Assembly (NCBI GenBank): GCA_900552675.1
Contig: USAI01000018.1
Span: 1-32,481 of the forward strand
Direction: 5' to 3'
From: an uncultured Prevotella sp.
GTDB lineage: Bacteria; Bacteroidota; Bacteroidia; Bacteroidales; Bacteroidaceae
DNA: 32,481 nucleotides
Below, in pieces: positions 7,341 through 15,517 of the stretch. Each line of letters begins with the position of its first letter. Within the stretch, counting starts at the first letter, position 1. The position numbers were made by a program, and so were the translations under genes. Below the pieces are notes generated by a model that ran no database searches, was not told the DNA's origin, and was given only the letters and a program-made list of their open reading frames with translations.

Positions 7341-8405
7341 ATGGAATTAGAACTGAAGCCCCTTAACTTACCAAGCGACAACGAACGTCCTATCGTTATA
7401 GCAGGCCCTTGCTCGGCCGAGACCGAAGAACAAGTAATGACCACCGCACGCCAGCTGGCAGAGCGCGGATGCCACATGTTTAGAGCTGGTATATGGAAGC
7501 CACGTACCAAACCAGGAGGTTTTGAAGGCAATGGCGAACAGGCACTGCCCTGGATGAAACAGGTAAAAGAAGAAACAGGCATGCTGGTAGCCACCGAGGT
7601 TGCCACCCCCGAACATGTAGAGCTGGCACTGAAATATGGCATTGATGTGCTGTGGGTAGGCGCCCGCACCTCGGCCAACCCCTTTGCCATGCAAGCCTTG
7701 GCCGATAGCTTGAAAGGTGTAGACATTCCGGTCATGGTAAAGAACCCCGTTAACCCCGACCTTGAACTGTGGATTGGCGCCCTCGAACGTATCAACCAGG
7801 CGGGTGTAAAACGTCTCGCCGCCATACACCGTGGTTTCTCAAGCTACGACAAAAAGATATACCGCAACTTGCCTATGTGGCAAATTCCTATCGAGTTGCG
7901 TCGGCGTATACCCGAGTTGCCCATCATCTGCGACCCCAGCCATATCGGCGGACGCCGCGAACTGATAGCCCCTCTTTGCCAGCAGGCCATGGATCTTGGC
8001 TTCGACGGCCTCATCGTTGAAAGCCACTGCTCACCCGACAACGCCTGGAGCGATGCTAAACAACAGGTTACCCCCGATGTGCTCGACTACATTCTCGGCC
8101 TGCTTGTCATTCGCGACGAAAAGGTTACCACGGAAGGCATACATGAACTGCGCAAACAAATTGACGACCTCGACAACCAACTGATGGAGCTCTTAGCAAA
8201 ACGTATGCGCGTGTGCCGTGAGATAGGCCAATACAAGAAAGAGCACAACATGACGGTGCTACAAACCTCACGTTACAACGAAATTCTTAATAAACGTGGT
8301 GCACAAGGTTCGCTCTGCGGTATGGATTCTGAATTCATCAAAGCAGTATTCGAGCAAGTGCATGAAGAGTCAGTACGCCAGCAGATGGAAATCATCAATC
8401 AATAA
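7341..8405 (+). CDS. Bifunctional DAHP synthase (type I-beta) / chorismate mutase
   Basis: A 354-residue fusion. Residues about 1-255 are a type I-beta 3-deoxy-D-arabino-heptulosonate-7-phosphate synthase TIM barrel: IAGPCSAE, metal/substrate motif KPRTKPGGFEG, VMVKNPVN, CDPSHIGGRR and VESHCSPDNAWSDA. Residues about 260-354 are an all-helical AroQ-type chorismate mutase (IHELRKQIDDLDNQLMELL, AKRMRVCREIGQYK). It catalyses both the entry step of the shikimate pathway (PEP + erythrose-4-phosphate) and chorismate to prephenate. C-terminal mutase fusions are characteristic of Bacteroidota, where the mutase domain also confers prephenate feedback inhibition on the synthase (known for the family, inferred here). 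It is the third gene of the operon. Confidence 0.93.
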   Translation: MELELKPLNLPSDNERPIVIAGPCSAETEEQVMTTARQLAERGCHMFRAGIWKPRTKPGGFEGNGEQALPWMKQVKEETGMLVATEVATPEHVELALKYGIDVLWVGARTSANPFAMQALADSLKGVDIPVMVKNPVNPDLELWIGALERINQAGVKRLAAIHRGFSSYDKKIYRNLPMWQIPIELRRRIPELPIICDPSHIGGRRELIAPLCQQAMDLGFDGLIVESHCSPDNAWSDAKQQVTPDVLDYILGLLVIRDEKVTTEGIHELRKQIDDLDNQLMELLAKRMRVCREIGQYKKEHNMTVLQTSRYNEILNKRGAQGSLCGMDSEFIKAVFEQVHEESVRQQMEIINQ

Positions 8406-8444
8406 GTTTACAACTTAAAACCCAAAAGATATAATTCAACGTTC

Positions 8445-9242
8445 ATGAAGATATTAGTATTAGGTGCAGGCAAAATGGGAAGTTTCTTTCTCGACCTGCT
8501 CAGCTTCGAGCACGAGACGGCTGTCTACGAGAAAGACCCCATGCGCATGCGCTTTACCTACAACTGCCAGCGCTTCACTACGCCAGAAGAAATTAAAGAG
8601 TTTAAGCCACAACTGGTGATTAATGCCGTAACCGTAAAATATACCGTTGCTGCATTTAAAGAGGTGCTACCCTACCTTACCGACGACTGCATCATCAGCG
8701 ACATCGCCTCAGTAAAGACAGGGCTGAAAGCCTTCTACGAAACCACTGGTCACCCTTACGTTTCTACTCACCCCATGTTTGGCCCTACCTTCGCCAACCT
8801 TAACCAGCTGAGCGAAGAAAATGCCATCATTATTAACGAGGGCGACTATATGGGACGCATCTTCTTCCGCGACCTGTATAGCAAGTTAGGACTTAATATC
8901 TATGAATATTCGTTTGACGAGCACGACCGCACTGTGGCCTACTCGCTTAGTATCCCATTTGTTAGCACCTTCACGTTTGCTGCCGTTATGAAGCATCAAG
9001 ATGCGCCTGGCACCACCTTTAAGCGCCATATGCAAATAGCGAAAGGCGTGCTGAACGAAGACAATTATCTGTTACAAGAAATATTGTTCAACCCTTATAC
9101 ACACGACTCGGTGGCGCAGATACGTACCGAACTGAAAGAACTGTTAGAGATTATCGACAATAAGGATGCCGAGGGCATGCGTAAATATCTGAAGAAGATA
9201 CGTAACAACGTAAAGAGCGACATCGAAATAAATAGGCAGTAG
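8445..9242 (+). CDS. tyrA: Prephenate dehydrogenase
   Basis: A 265-residue NAD(P)-dependent oxidoreductase of the Tyr branch (prephenate to 4-hydroxyphenylpyruvate, or arogenate to Tyr if the arogenate route is used). The N-terminal Rossmann motif is VLGAGKMGSFF (residues about 4-14). The SDIASVK and STHPMFGPTF motifs contain the family's catalytic His. An all-helical dimerisation half follows to the C-terminus. No ACT domain is present, so feedback control is probably carried by other enzymes and by the leader attenuator. It is the last gene of the operon, 39 bp after the DAHP synthase gene. Confidence 0.9.
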   Translation: MKILVLGAGKMGSFFLDLLSFEHETAVYEKDPMRMRFTYNCQRFTTPEEIKEFKPQLVINAVTVKYTVAAFKEVLPYLTDDCIISDIASVKTGLKAFYETTGHPYVSTHPMFGPTFANLNQLSEENAIIINEGDYMGRIFFRDLYSKLGLNIYEYSFDEHDRTVAYSLSIPFVSTFTFAAVMKHQDAPGTTFKRHMQIAKGVLNEDNYLLQEILFNPYTHDSVAQIRTELKELLEIIDNKDAEGMRKYLKKIRNNVKSDIEINRQ

Positions 9243-9258
9243 TAAGGCTTCTTACTAC
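9239..9258 (+). terminator. Hairpin at the end of the Phe/Tyr operon
   Basis: The 8-bp stem GTAGTAAG (9239-9246) / CTTACTAC (9251-9258) with a GCTT loop overlaps the tyrA stop codon. It is followed by a pyrimidine-rich stretch (CCCTATTCTATTCTGTTCT) rather than a clean T-run, so it is a weak or atypical terminator candidate. Confidence 0.5.
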
Positions 9259-9320
9259 CCTATTCTATTCTGTTCTACTCTACTCTGTTCTGTATCAAAA
9301 TACTGTTTACGGCTTTATGG

Positions 9321-10067
9321 CTATTGGGCGAGCTGACGCATCACCGTGTTCATCTCGTCAGACATAGCCCTAAAGCCGTTTTCATTTCCACAAACATGCA
9401 ATAACAAATCATCAAGCGTTTCAAAATCGCCGTCAAGAACACAGCCATGTACCAATAGGTTTATATGCTGTGTGAGCAAACGTAGCAACGACACTTGGTT
9501 CAGCGGACAATGGCTCTCAGGCTTCATGCGCACACCCTTAGCATACGAGCGCATTACCAAACGCACCAACAAACGTATGGCTTGTTCGTTCGACACCACA
9601 ACCACGCCCTCGCCCTTCGCACAGGTGGCCAAATGTTCTTGAACATTGGGCATACCACCAGCAAGTAGCGCCTCAAAGTTGCGCTTATATTCGTTTACCA
9701 TAGCCTCATATAGCGCGTCGTTAGCACAGGCCACACGCATATATTGGGGTATATCGGCTTGCTCGCCACACTCGCGTTGCACACGTGCTACAGCCTCATC
9801 TACATTTTCGTAAGCCAGTTGTGCCATCGTGTAAAACATCTGATCAAAGAAGCTGGCGCCCACCTCACCATAACAATCAAGCATAGCCTGTTTCACATTC
9901 TTAGGTTTCAGCTTTTCTTGCATATCGGCATCGGCGTATGCCTCATCCAACACACCCGTCATATAGGCTTCAAAGAAAGCACGCACATAGGTGGTCATCA
10001 CGTCATAAATGTTCATCTTGCCTTGTTCAGTTGCTTCAGTCATCATTGTATTGTTATTGTTTTTCAT
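9321..10067 (-). CDS. Hypothetical protein, mostly helical, cytoplasmic
   Basis: A 248-residue protein that I do not recognise. The sequence is rich in helical words (YDVMTTYVRAFFEAYMTG, AIRLLVRLVMRSYAKG, LLRLLTQHINLLVHG) with several Cys and no signal peptide or membrane segment. The frame extends upstream to an ATG at 10100, but that codon lies at the expected transcription start of the -7 box at 10111-10118. The ATG at 10067 (MKNNNN) is therefore preferred; a second ATG follows at MMTEATEQ. It is transcribed convergently towards tyrA as a single gene, bounded upstream by the efflux operon's terminator. Could be a lineage-specific protein; no function is proposed. Confidence 0.7.
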   Translation of the reverse strand: MKNNNNTMMTEATEQGKMNIYDVMTTYVRAFFEAYMTGVLDEAYADADMQEKLKPKNVKQAMLDCYGEVGASFFDQMFYTMAQLAYENVDEAVARVQRECGEQADIPQYMRVACANDALYEAMVNEYKRNFEALLAGGMPNVQEHLATCAKGEGVVVVSNEQAIRLLVRLVMRSYAKGVRMKPESHCPLNQVSLLRLLTQHINLLVHGCVLDGDFETLDDLLLHVCGNENGFRAMSDEMNTVMRQLAQ

Positions 10068-10110
10068 TATTTCTGCTTTATATAGGTGCATGATGCACAT
10101 AACTAGATTG

Positions 10111-10118
10111 CAAAGTTA
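10111..10118 (-). promoter_or_regulatory. -7 promoter element of the hypothetical gene
   Basis: Minus-strand TAACTTTG matches TAnnTTTG. The start is expected near 10103, leaving a leader of about 36 nt before the ATG at 10067. No convincing -33 TTG was found at the usual spacing; the upstream side is occupied by a terminator hairpin. Confidence 0.6.
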
Positions 10119-10122
10119 AGAA

Positions 10123-10158
10123 AAAAAGAGGAATTGCACCTATACAATTCCTCTTTTT
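10123..10158 (-). terminator. Terminator of the efflux operon
   Basis: The perfect 14-bp stem AAAAAGAGGAATTG (10123-10136) / CAATTCCTCTTTTT (10145-10158) has an 8-nt loop. It provides a U-run on the minus transcript leaving the permease gene. It directly abuts the promoter of the next minus-strand gene. Confidence 0.85.
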
Positions 10159-10191
10159 ACATTTTATTGGTTCTTTACATTTTATTGGTTC
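10156..10191 (-). repeat. Two exact 18-bp direct repeats
   Basis: TTTACATTTTATTGGTTC occurs at 10156-10173 and 10174-10191 without a gap, in the 3' untranslated region of the permease gene, just before the terminator on the minus strand. Confidence 0.9.
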
Positions 10192-10240
10192 CAGAGCATG
10201 CAGTTGTTGATAACACTACAAACCTTTCTCTTACTACACC

Positions 10241-11482
10241 TTATTCATAGCGGATGGCCTCAATGGGGTCAAGGTTTGCAGCCTTTTTAGCAGGATACCA
10301 ACCAAAGAACACGCCCGTAAACGTACATACGGCAAAACTCATGATGATGCTCCAGGGCTGAATGTAGATGGGCCAACGGGCAATAACATTCACCGCATAC
10401 GATGCCCCTACGCCAAACAATACGCCTATCAGTCCGCCTGTTACGCTAAGCAAGATGGCCTCAATCAAAAACTGGTTCAAAATATCTATACCACGAGCAC
10501 CCACGCTCATACGTAAGCCTATCTCGCGTGTACGCTCGGTAACACTCACATACATAATATTCATAATGCCTATACCACCCACTATCAACGATATACCAGC
10601 CACACAGCCTAATAAGATGGTGAGCATATCAGTGGTAGAATTCATCATACTAGCCAACTCTTCTTGCGAACGTATGTTGAAATCGTCAGCATCGGCCTCA
10701 GTGGTTTCAGTGGCAGCCTTCAGTTTATGTGTGCGACGCAAAATAGAGGTTATCTCCTCAGTAGCCTGGTCGGTCACTCCCTCGGTAATAGCCGAGCATG
10801 TAATGCCTCCAAGATAGGTTTGTGCCAAGATACGTTTCATCACCGTGGTATAGGGTGCCAACGCAAGGTCGTCTTGGTCCATGCCCATCGAGTTGTAACC
10901 TTTTTTCTTCAACACGCCCACCACACGAAACGGTATGCTATTGAAACGTACCACACGGCCCACGGGGTCAGAACCATCAGGAAACAAATTGTCAACAATG
11001 GTTTGTCCTAACACGCACACCTTAGCGCTTACCTTAATGTCGGCCTCAGTAAACATCTCGCCATTACTCACTGATAGCTGGCGTATGTCAAGATAATCAA
11101 TATTTACACCATAGATGCTTGAAGGCGTGTTATTGTTACCAAAAATCCACTGGCCGCTACTGTTTACCGTGGGACTAATACCTTTTATATAATTACATTC
11201 GTCTTTCAGAGCCTCATAGTCGGTCAGTTTCAAGGTTTCCATCGACGATGCATCTTGGCGCACACCGCCAGGGCCACGATCGGCACCCGGACTAATCATA
11301 ATCATGTTCGAGCCCATCTCGGCAATGTTGGCCTGTATGCTCCTCTTCGAACCCTGACCTATGGCCAGCATGGTAATAACCGATGCCACGCCAATAATGA
11401 TGCCCAAAGCCGTAAGAAACGAACGCATTTTATTGGCTGCGATGGCCCGAAGGGCTATTTTAAATAAGTTGCTGTAATTCAT
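10241..11482 (-). CDS. MacB-type ABC transporter permease
   Basis: A 413-residue inner-membrane permease. An N-terminal transmembrane helix (about 15-40; SFLTALGIIIGVASVITMLA) is followed by a MacB-type periplasmic core domain (about 45-245). Three C-terminal FtsX-type membrane helices follow (about 280-400), with the typical GIGIMNIMYVSVTERTREIG and RMSVGARGIDILNQFLIEA coupling segment. The ATG at 11482 (MNYSNLFKIALRAI) is preferred over one four codons upstream, because that N-terminus is the family norm. It is the last gene of the operon; the ATPase is encoded separately, 25 bp upstream. Together they would form a MacB-like pump that exports drugs, peptides or lipoproteins through the TolC-like channel encoded first. 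The substrate is unknown. Confidence 0.9.
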   Translation of the reverse strand: MNYSNLFKIALRAIAANKMRSFLTALGIIIGVASVITMLAIGQGSKRSIQANIAEMGSNMIMISPGADRGPGGVRQDASSMETLKLTDYEALKDECNYIKGISPTVNSSGQWIFGNNNTPSSIYGVNIDYLDIRQLSVSNGEMFTEADIKVSAKVCVLGQTIVDNLFPDGSDPVGRVVRFNSIPFRVVGVLKKKGYNSMGMDQDDLALAPYTTVMKRILAQTYLGGITCSAITEGVTDQATEEITSILRRTHKLKAATETTEADADDFNIRSQEELASMMNSTTDMLTILLGCVAGISLIVGGIGIMNIMYVSVTERTREIGLRMSVGARGIDILNQFLIEAILLSVTGGLIGVLFGVGASYAVNVIARWPIYIQPWSIIMSFAVCTFTGVFFGWYPAKKAANLDPIEAIRYE

Positions 11483-11507
11483 AATTGAAAACAAAAAGTA
11501 GAAAATA

Positions 11508-12263
11508 CTATTCGTCAGTGCTGGGAGGGAGAGCCGCCAGTCCGTCGGCCGCCGAAAGAATATTTGTGTTCACCTCATCGCTTATCACTTTTCCATCACG
11601 CAACATAATATTGCGCGACGAATAGTGGGCTATATCAGGGTTGTGCGTCACAAAGATGATGGTGCGCCCCTGAGCATGCAGTTTCTGAAAGAGCACTAAT
11701 ATCTCAAACGAGGTGCGCGTGTCGAGGTTACCCGTTGCCTCATCGGCTAAAATCACGGCGGGGTTGTTCACCAAGGCACGAGCAATGGCTACACGCTGCA
11801 TCTGTCCACCCGACATTTGGTTCGACTTATGATACAAACGGCTACCCAATCCTACTGCTTTCAGAGCTTCAACAGCACGTTCAAACCGCTCTTTGGCTCC
11901 CACCTCAGCATTATACATCAGTGGCAACTCAACATTTTCAACGCTGGTGGTCTTTGGCAGCAAGTTATAATTTTGAAAGATGAAACCTATCTTGCGGTTG
12001 CGCAACACGGCACGCTGACTTTTTGACATAGTGCGCACCGAGATGCCATCAAGCAGATATTCGCCGCTGCTGGGCGTGTCAAGACAACCCAACTGGTTAA
12101 GCAAGGTCGACTTACCCGACCCCGACTTGCCCATAATGGTGACAAATTCGCCTTCATATATCTTGAACGACACCCCACGCAAGGCATGCACTGTCTCGTC
12201 ACCCACCACAAACTCGCGCTTCACGTTTTGCAGTTCGATGACCACTTTCTTGTTGTTATCCAT
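11508..12263 (-). CDS. ABC transporter ATP-binding protein, MacB/LolD type
   Basis: A 251-residue ATPase with Walker A GKSGSGKSTL (about residues 45-55), Q-loop in FIFQNYNLLPKTT, signature MSGGQMQRVAIARAL, Walker B VILADEATGNLD and H-loop FVTHNPD. These words are typical of the LolD/MacB/FtsE group of mechanotransmission ABC systems. It sits between the MacA-like adaptor gene (30 bp upstream) and the permease gene (25 bp downstream), so it energises the same pump. The last ~15 residues (ADGLAALPPSTDE) extend beyond the conserved fold. Confidence 0.93.
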   Translation of the reverse strand: MDNNKKVVIELQNVKREFVVGDETVHALRGVSFKIYEGEFVTIMGKSGSGKSTLLNQLGCLDTPSSGEYLLDGISVRTMSKSQRAVLRNRKIGFIFQNYNLLPKTTSVENVELPLMYNAEVGAKERFERAVEALKAVGLGSRLYHKSNQMSGGQMQRVAIARALVNNPAVILADEATGNLDTRTSFEILVLFQKLHAQGRTIIFVTHNPDIAHYSSRNIMLRDGKVISDEVNTNILSAADGLAALPPSTDE

Positions 12264-12293
12264 ATTGTTGTGTCAGTTACATCGTTTCACCCA

Positions 12294-13475
12294 TTACTTT
12301 TTTTTGTTTTTTCCCGGAGGGCCAGGAGCAAAGGGGCTTTTCTCACCGCTATTAGCTGTGGCATCGTTGTCGTCGGCAGTCAGCACAGTAATGCCCGTAA
12401 TAACCTCGGCACCCGTCTTCATGCCGCTCAACAATTCAGTGTTTACGCCATCAGTCATGCCTATGTTCACGCTGTGTGCCACAATGTTATTGCCCTCAAG
12501 TGTCCATACCTTGTTCTTACCTTTGCAGTCGATAATCTTGCGTTTGCCCACAGTCTCCTTGGTAGGCGTATAGCGTAGCGCCTTGCTGGGCACACAAGTT
12601 ACGTTCTTGCGCTCGGCCGTATAAATGGTAACATTGGCGGTAAGACCTGGCTTCAGTTTCAAGTCAGCATTGGGGGCACTAATTACCACCTCATAGGTTA
12701 CCACATTATTAGTGGTAGTGGCCTCTTGGCGCACCTGTTTCACTGTGCCCTCAAAAGTATCGTTAGGATAAGCATCAACGGTAAACGACACGCGCTCGCC
12801 CTCTTTCACATCGCCTATGTCGGCCTCATCTACATCGGCCACCACCTGCATCTCTTTCAGGTTTTGAGCAATGGTGAACAACTCTGGTGTTGAGAAGCTG
12901 GCAGCCACGGTCTGTCCCTCCTCTACCGACTTCGACAGCACAATGCCATCAATAGGCGATGTAATGGTGGCGTACCCCAAATTGGTTTGCGCGCGCTGCA
13001 CCTCTTCCTTTGCCGATGCCACCTGCTCTTTTGCCTGTTTGTAGGCAAGCTGAGCGTTTTCATACTCGTCGGCACTTACCAATCCTTTGCTATACAATGT
13101 GGCATAACGTTTAAAGTTGGCCGACTCATAGTTAAGTTTGCTTTGTGCGCTGGATAAGGTGGCCTTTGAGGCATTCAACTGGCTCACCAGGTTGGTTTTG
13201 TCAAGTTCGGCTATCACCTGTCCTTTTTTCACCACCGTGTTGTAGTCGACATACAGTTTGCTCACAATACCGCTCACCTGTGTACCTACCGTCACCGATG
13301 TCACAGGCTCAATAGTGCCCGTTGCGGTAACACTGTTCATCAAATTGGCGGGAGCCACCTTTGCCGTATCAAACGTCACCTCTTCTTGTTTCTTTCCACC
13401 CGACAGAAGCCAAGACACAAGAGCCACTATCGCCACCACTGCAGCAGCGATCCACACTTTACTTATCTTCTTCAT
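12294..13475 (-). CDS. MacA-like periplasmic adaptor (membrane fusion protein)
   Basis: A 393-residue adaptor. An N-terminal membrane anchor (about 7-24; VWIAAAVVAIVALVSWLL) is followed by a barrel-sandwich/lipoyl half-motif (about 45-92; TGTIEPVTSVTVGTQVSGIV). An alpha-helical hairpin comes next (about 95-165; heptad-like KATLSSAQSKLNYESANFKR). The second lipoyl half contains ATITSPIDGIVLSKSVEEGQ. Beta-barrel and membrane-proximal domains reach about residue 375. There is no lipobox Cys. The C-terminus is a short Gly/Pro/Lys tail (PGPPGKNKKK). It links the inner-membrane pump to the outer-membrane channel. It lies 60 bp after the TolC-like gene. Confidence 0.9.
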   Translation of the reverse strand: MKKISKVWIAAAVVAIVALVSWLLSGGKKQEEVTFDTAKVAPANLMNSVTATGTIEPVTSVTVGTQVSGIVSKLYVDYNTVVKKGQVIAELDKTNLVSQLNASKATLSSAQSKLNYESANFKRYATLYSKGLVSADEYENAQLAYKQAKEQVASAKEEVQRAQTNLGYATITSPIDGIVLSKSVEEGQTVAASFSTPELFTIAQNLKEMQVVADVDEADIGDVKEGERVSFTVDAYPNDTFEGTVKQVRQEATTTNNVVTYEVVISAPNADLKLKPGLTANVTIYTAERKNVTCVPSKALRYTPTKETVGKRKIIDCKGKNKVWTLEGNNIVAHSVNIGMTDGVNTELLSGMKTGAEVITGITVLTADDNDATANSGEKSPFAPGPPGKNKKK

Positions 13476-13535
13476 CTCTCTAAAAAATATTATCGATTAG
13501 TTTTAGTTACCATCTTAACAATGGCTTGCCGATGG

Positions 13536-14882
13536 TTATTTTAGTTCACCCGTTTTATAGAAGTTCAACATATTTAAGTTCAAGATTGCAAGATACTTGC
13601 TTTGCAGCTCGTTTTGTTGTGCCTTCAACAAATTGTCTTTACCAGTCATCAGTTCAACAATATTCTTGAGGCCTAAACGAAACTGCTCGCTCAACAGGTC
13701 GTAGCTTTCTTGTGCGCTCTGTGTCGACACTTGCGCTGCCTTAAACTTATTTTGATTTGTTACAGCCTGCAACCAATAGTTTTCTACGGTTGAATATAGC
13801 GTGGTTTGCTTATCCTTCAAGTCGAGCAGATAGGTTTCGCGTTGCAGCAAAGCCTTGTTGGCAGCAGTCTTCGATGAACGATTATCAAACAAGGGTATGC
13901 TTACCGTCAAGCCACCACCCACATTAAAGTTGGTTTTCATTTGCGAGCCCCACGCATCAGTGCTCATCGAATTGGTACTGGTGCTTACGCCAGCATTCAA
14001 GCCAATGGTAGGCATACGCTGTGCCTTTGCTATCTTCACGCTTAGGTCGCTACTTTCTACCCCCAGCTGTGCAGCCTTTATCTCGGGGCGATGCTCTATG
14101 GTAGCGGTATAAACGGCATTGAGGGCTGGCACCTCTTCCAGTGCCATAGCATCGGTAGTAGCAGGAATTACCACGTCAAACTCTTCGTCGTCAGTTATCT
14201 GCAGCAGTTGCTTCAGTTGGCGTTTATAGTTACGTAGGTTGCTCTCAGCCTCTACAATATTATATTCGTCTTGCGCACGTTGGGCTGTAAGTTGTGCCAA
14301 GTCGGCCTTACTCATTTTTCCTACGCCCACCATTGTTTTGCCTCGTTCTTCGTTTTTCTGGCTGGTTTCAAGACTGGCCTTATTCACCTTGATGGCTTCT
14401 GTTGAATATAATATCTGCACATAGTATTGAGCAATCTGTTCCAATATAGTGTTGGCAGTTTGCGCCGAATCGAGCACAGCCTTTTGTTCTGCCAGTTTGT
14501 TTAGCTTTATCTGGTTGGTATTGCGTCCGCCATTCCATACAGTCCAGTTTCCACTTACCGAGTAAGAGCCGTTATAGTAGGTTTTATCAACGCTCGACTG
14601 CACATAGCCATCTGTCACGGTCTGGCGTCCTGTTTGAGGCCAAGGCTGGTAAGTGACGTTCTGCGATGTTGAAAAACTGAGCGAAGGCAACAATGCCGCC
14701 TGACTTTGTTTTACATCTTCAAAAGCAGAGAGTTGCTGCACCTTTGTCTTCTTCAACGAGATATTGTTCGTCAAAGCATAGTTTACACAGTCGGCAAGCG
14801 TCCATTGCTTTGCCTGCGCTTGAGTAAAGGTCGCCATAAGCAATGCTGCCACGATACCTGTTTTCAATGTTGTATTCATCAT
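13536..14882 (-). CDS. TolC-family outer-membrane efflux channel
   Basis: A 448-residue protein with a signal peptide ending near AQAQA-K (about residue 24). Two repeats of the outer-membrane-efflux fold follow: the first begins WTLADCVNYALTNNISLK, and the second comes after VPALNAVYTATIEHRPEIKAAQ. Long coiled-coil helices include KVNKASLETSQKNEERGKTM and SAQESYDLLSEQFRLGLKN. It would trimerise into an outer-membrane/periplasmic conduit for the MacA-like and MacB-like products encoded next. It is the first gene of the minus-strand operon. The start could be either of two adjacent ATGs (14882 or 14879). No regulator gene is adjacent. Confidence 0.9.
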   Translation of the reverse strand: MMNTTLKTGIVAALLMATFTQAQAKQWTLADCVNYALTNNISLKKTKVQQLSAFEDVKQSQAALLPSLSFSTSQNVTYQPWPQTGRQTVTDGYVQSSVDKTYYNGSYSVSGNWTVWNGGRNTNQIKLNKLAEQKAVLDSAQTANTILEQIAQYYVQILYSTEAIKVNKASLETSQKNEERGKTMVGVGKMSKADLAQLTAQRAQDEYNIVEAESNLRNYKRQLKQLLQITDDEEFDVVIPATTDAMALEEVPALNAVYTATIEHRPEIKAAQLGVESSDLSVKIAKAQRMPTIGLNAGVSTSTNSMSTDAWGSQMKTNFNVGGGLTVSIPLFDNRSSKTAANKALLQRETYLLDLKDKQTTLYSTVENYWLQAVTNQNKFKAAQVSTQSAQESYDLLSEQFRLGLKNIVELMTGKDNLLKAQQNELQSKYLAILNLNMLNFYKTGELK

Positions 14883-15059
14883 TATACCTAAATATATAAT
14901 ATGTGTATAGTTATTTTATTGCTATTATCATTTCCTTCGTCAGTTTACCATTACCCATTGCCTTAAACAATGAAAACCAATACGTAAAAGCGAAGAAGCT
15001 ACATTTTTTAGATGAACATAAAGGTATAAAAGTTTATCGGAACCCCAAAATATTAACAA

Positions 15060-15139
15060 TTGTTTAATGTTAATGACGTTTTACTTTCGTTTATAAATTG
15101 AATTTAACAACAACACCCTGTTATCTGTAGGGTGGTGTT
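15060..15139 (+). promoter_or_regulatory. Promoter-like element followed by a short hairpin
   Basis: TTG (15060-15062) and TACTTTCG (15082-15089, one mismatch to TAnnTTTG) are spaced 19 bp. The predicted start near 15096 is followed at once by a hairpin pairing CACCCT (15114-15119) with AGGGTG (15129-15134). One mismatch further out the stem is extended by AACA (15109-15112) / TGTT (15136-15139), followed by TTTATAA. It could yield a very short RNA or a structured mltG leader; speculative. Confidence 0.35.
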
Positions 15140-15283
15140 TTATAACGAGCACGTATGGCATTAAAACCTTATGTCGCGATGGCAATTTCTAAACACTGTC
15201 TGTTCATAGGGCGTTTACAAGCCTTTAATCAGCCTGTTACAGACTTTTCATCGGGCAAAAGCCATCATAAAGTTGTCTCACAC

Positions 15284-15358
15284 CGACCGTTCCACATGTT
15301 CATAACGGTCGATATGAACACGTGCATCGACCGTTCCACATGTTCATAACGGTCGATA
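15284..15358 (+). repeat. Two exact copies of a 31-bp hairpin-forming unit
   Basis: The 31-bp unit at 15284-15314 recurs exactly at 15328-15358 (44-bp period). Each unit begins with CGACCGTT and contains AACGGTCG, giving an 8-bp stem (9 bp in the second copy) with a 12-nt loop. A second possible pairing, TGTTCAT (15297-15303) with ATGAACA (15314-15320), spans the edge of the first unit. The open frame 15155-15349 (+) runs through it. The look is that of a dispersed intergenic repeat family, but other copies cannot be seen from this window. Confidence 0.9.
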
Positions 15359-15485
15359 CGAGATGACTTATTGCTTGGTTTCGTCCGAAATTGCCCTTCG
15401 TTTTTTATAATTAATGGGCCTGTTTAACACGATAAAACCACCTTTTTCACCCGATTTCTTTTTATAGATAATTATATCATTGACA

Positions 15486-15517
15486 TTGCTTTATTCAGAA
15501 AAATAATTTTACTTTTG
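15486..15517 (+). promoter_or_regulatory. mltG: Promoter of mltG
   Basis: -7 element TACTTTTG (15510-15517) with TTG at 15486-15488, 21 bp apart. Predicted start near 15524, about 48 nt before the ATG. Confidence 0.7.

Noticed and set aside
10241..12263. Fused MacB (ATPase plus permease in one chain)
   Set aside because: A stop and a 25-bp gap separate the ATPase and permease frames, and both are complete at their ends, so they are two genes and not a broken fusion.
15155..15349. Plus-strand 64-codon open frame
   Set aside because: It runs through the duplicated 31-bp hairpin unit, has no recognisable domain and no promoter at a sensible distance; more likely repeat sequence than a gene, though comparison with relatives could change this.
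15284..15358. Possible CRISPR array
   Set aside because: Only two units with a 13-bp spacer and no cas genes anywhere in the window.
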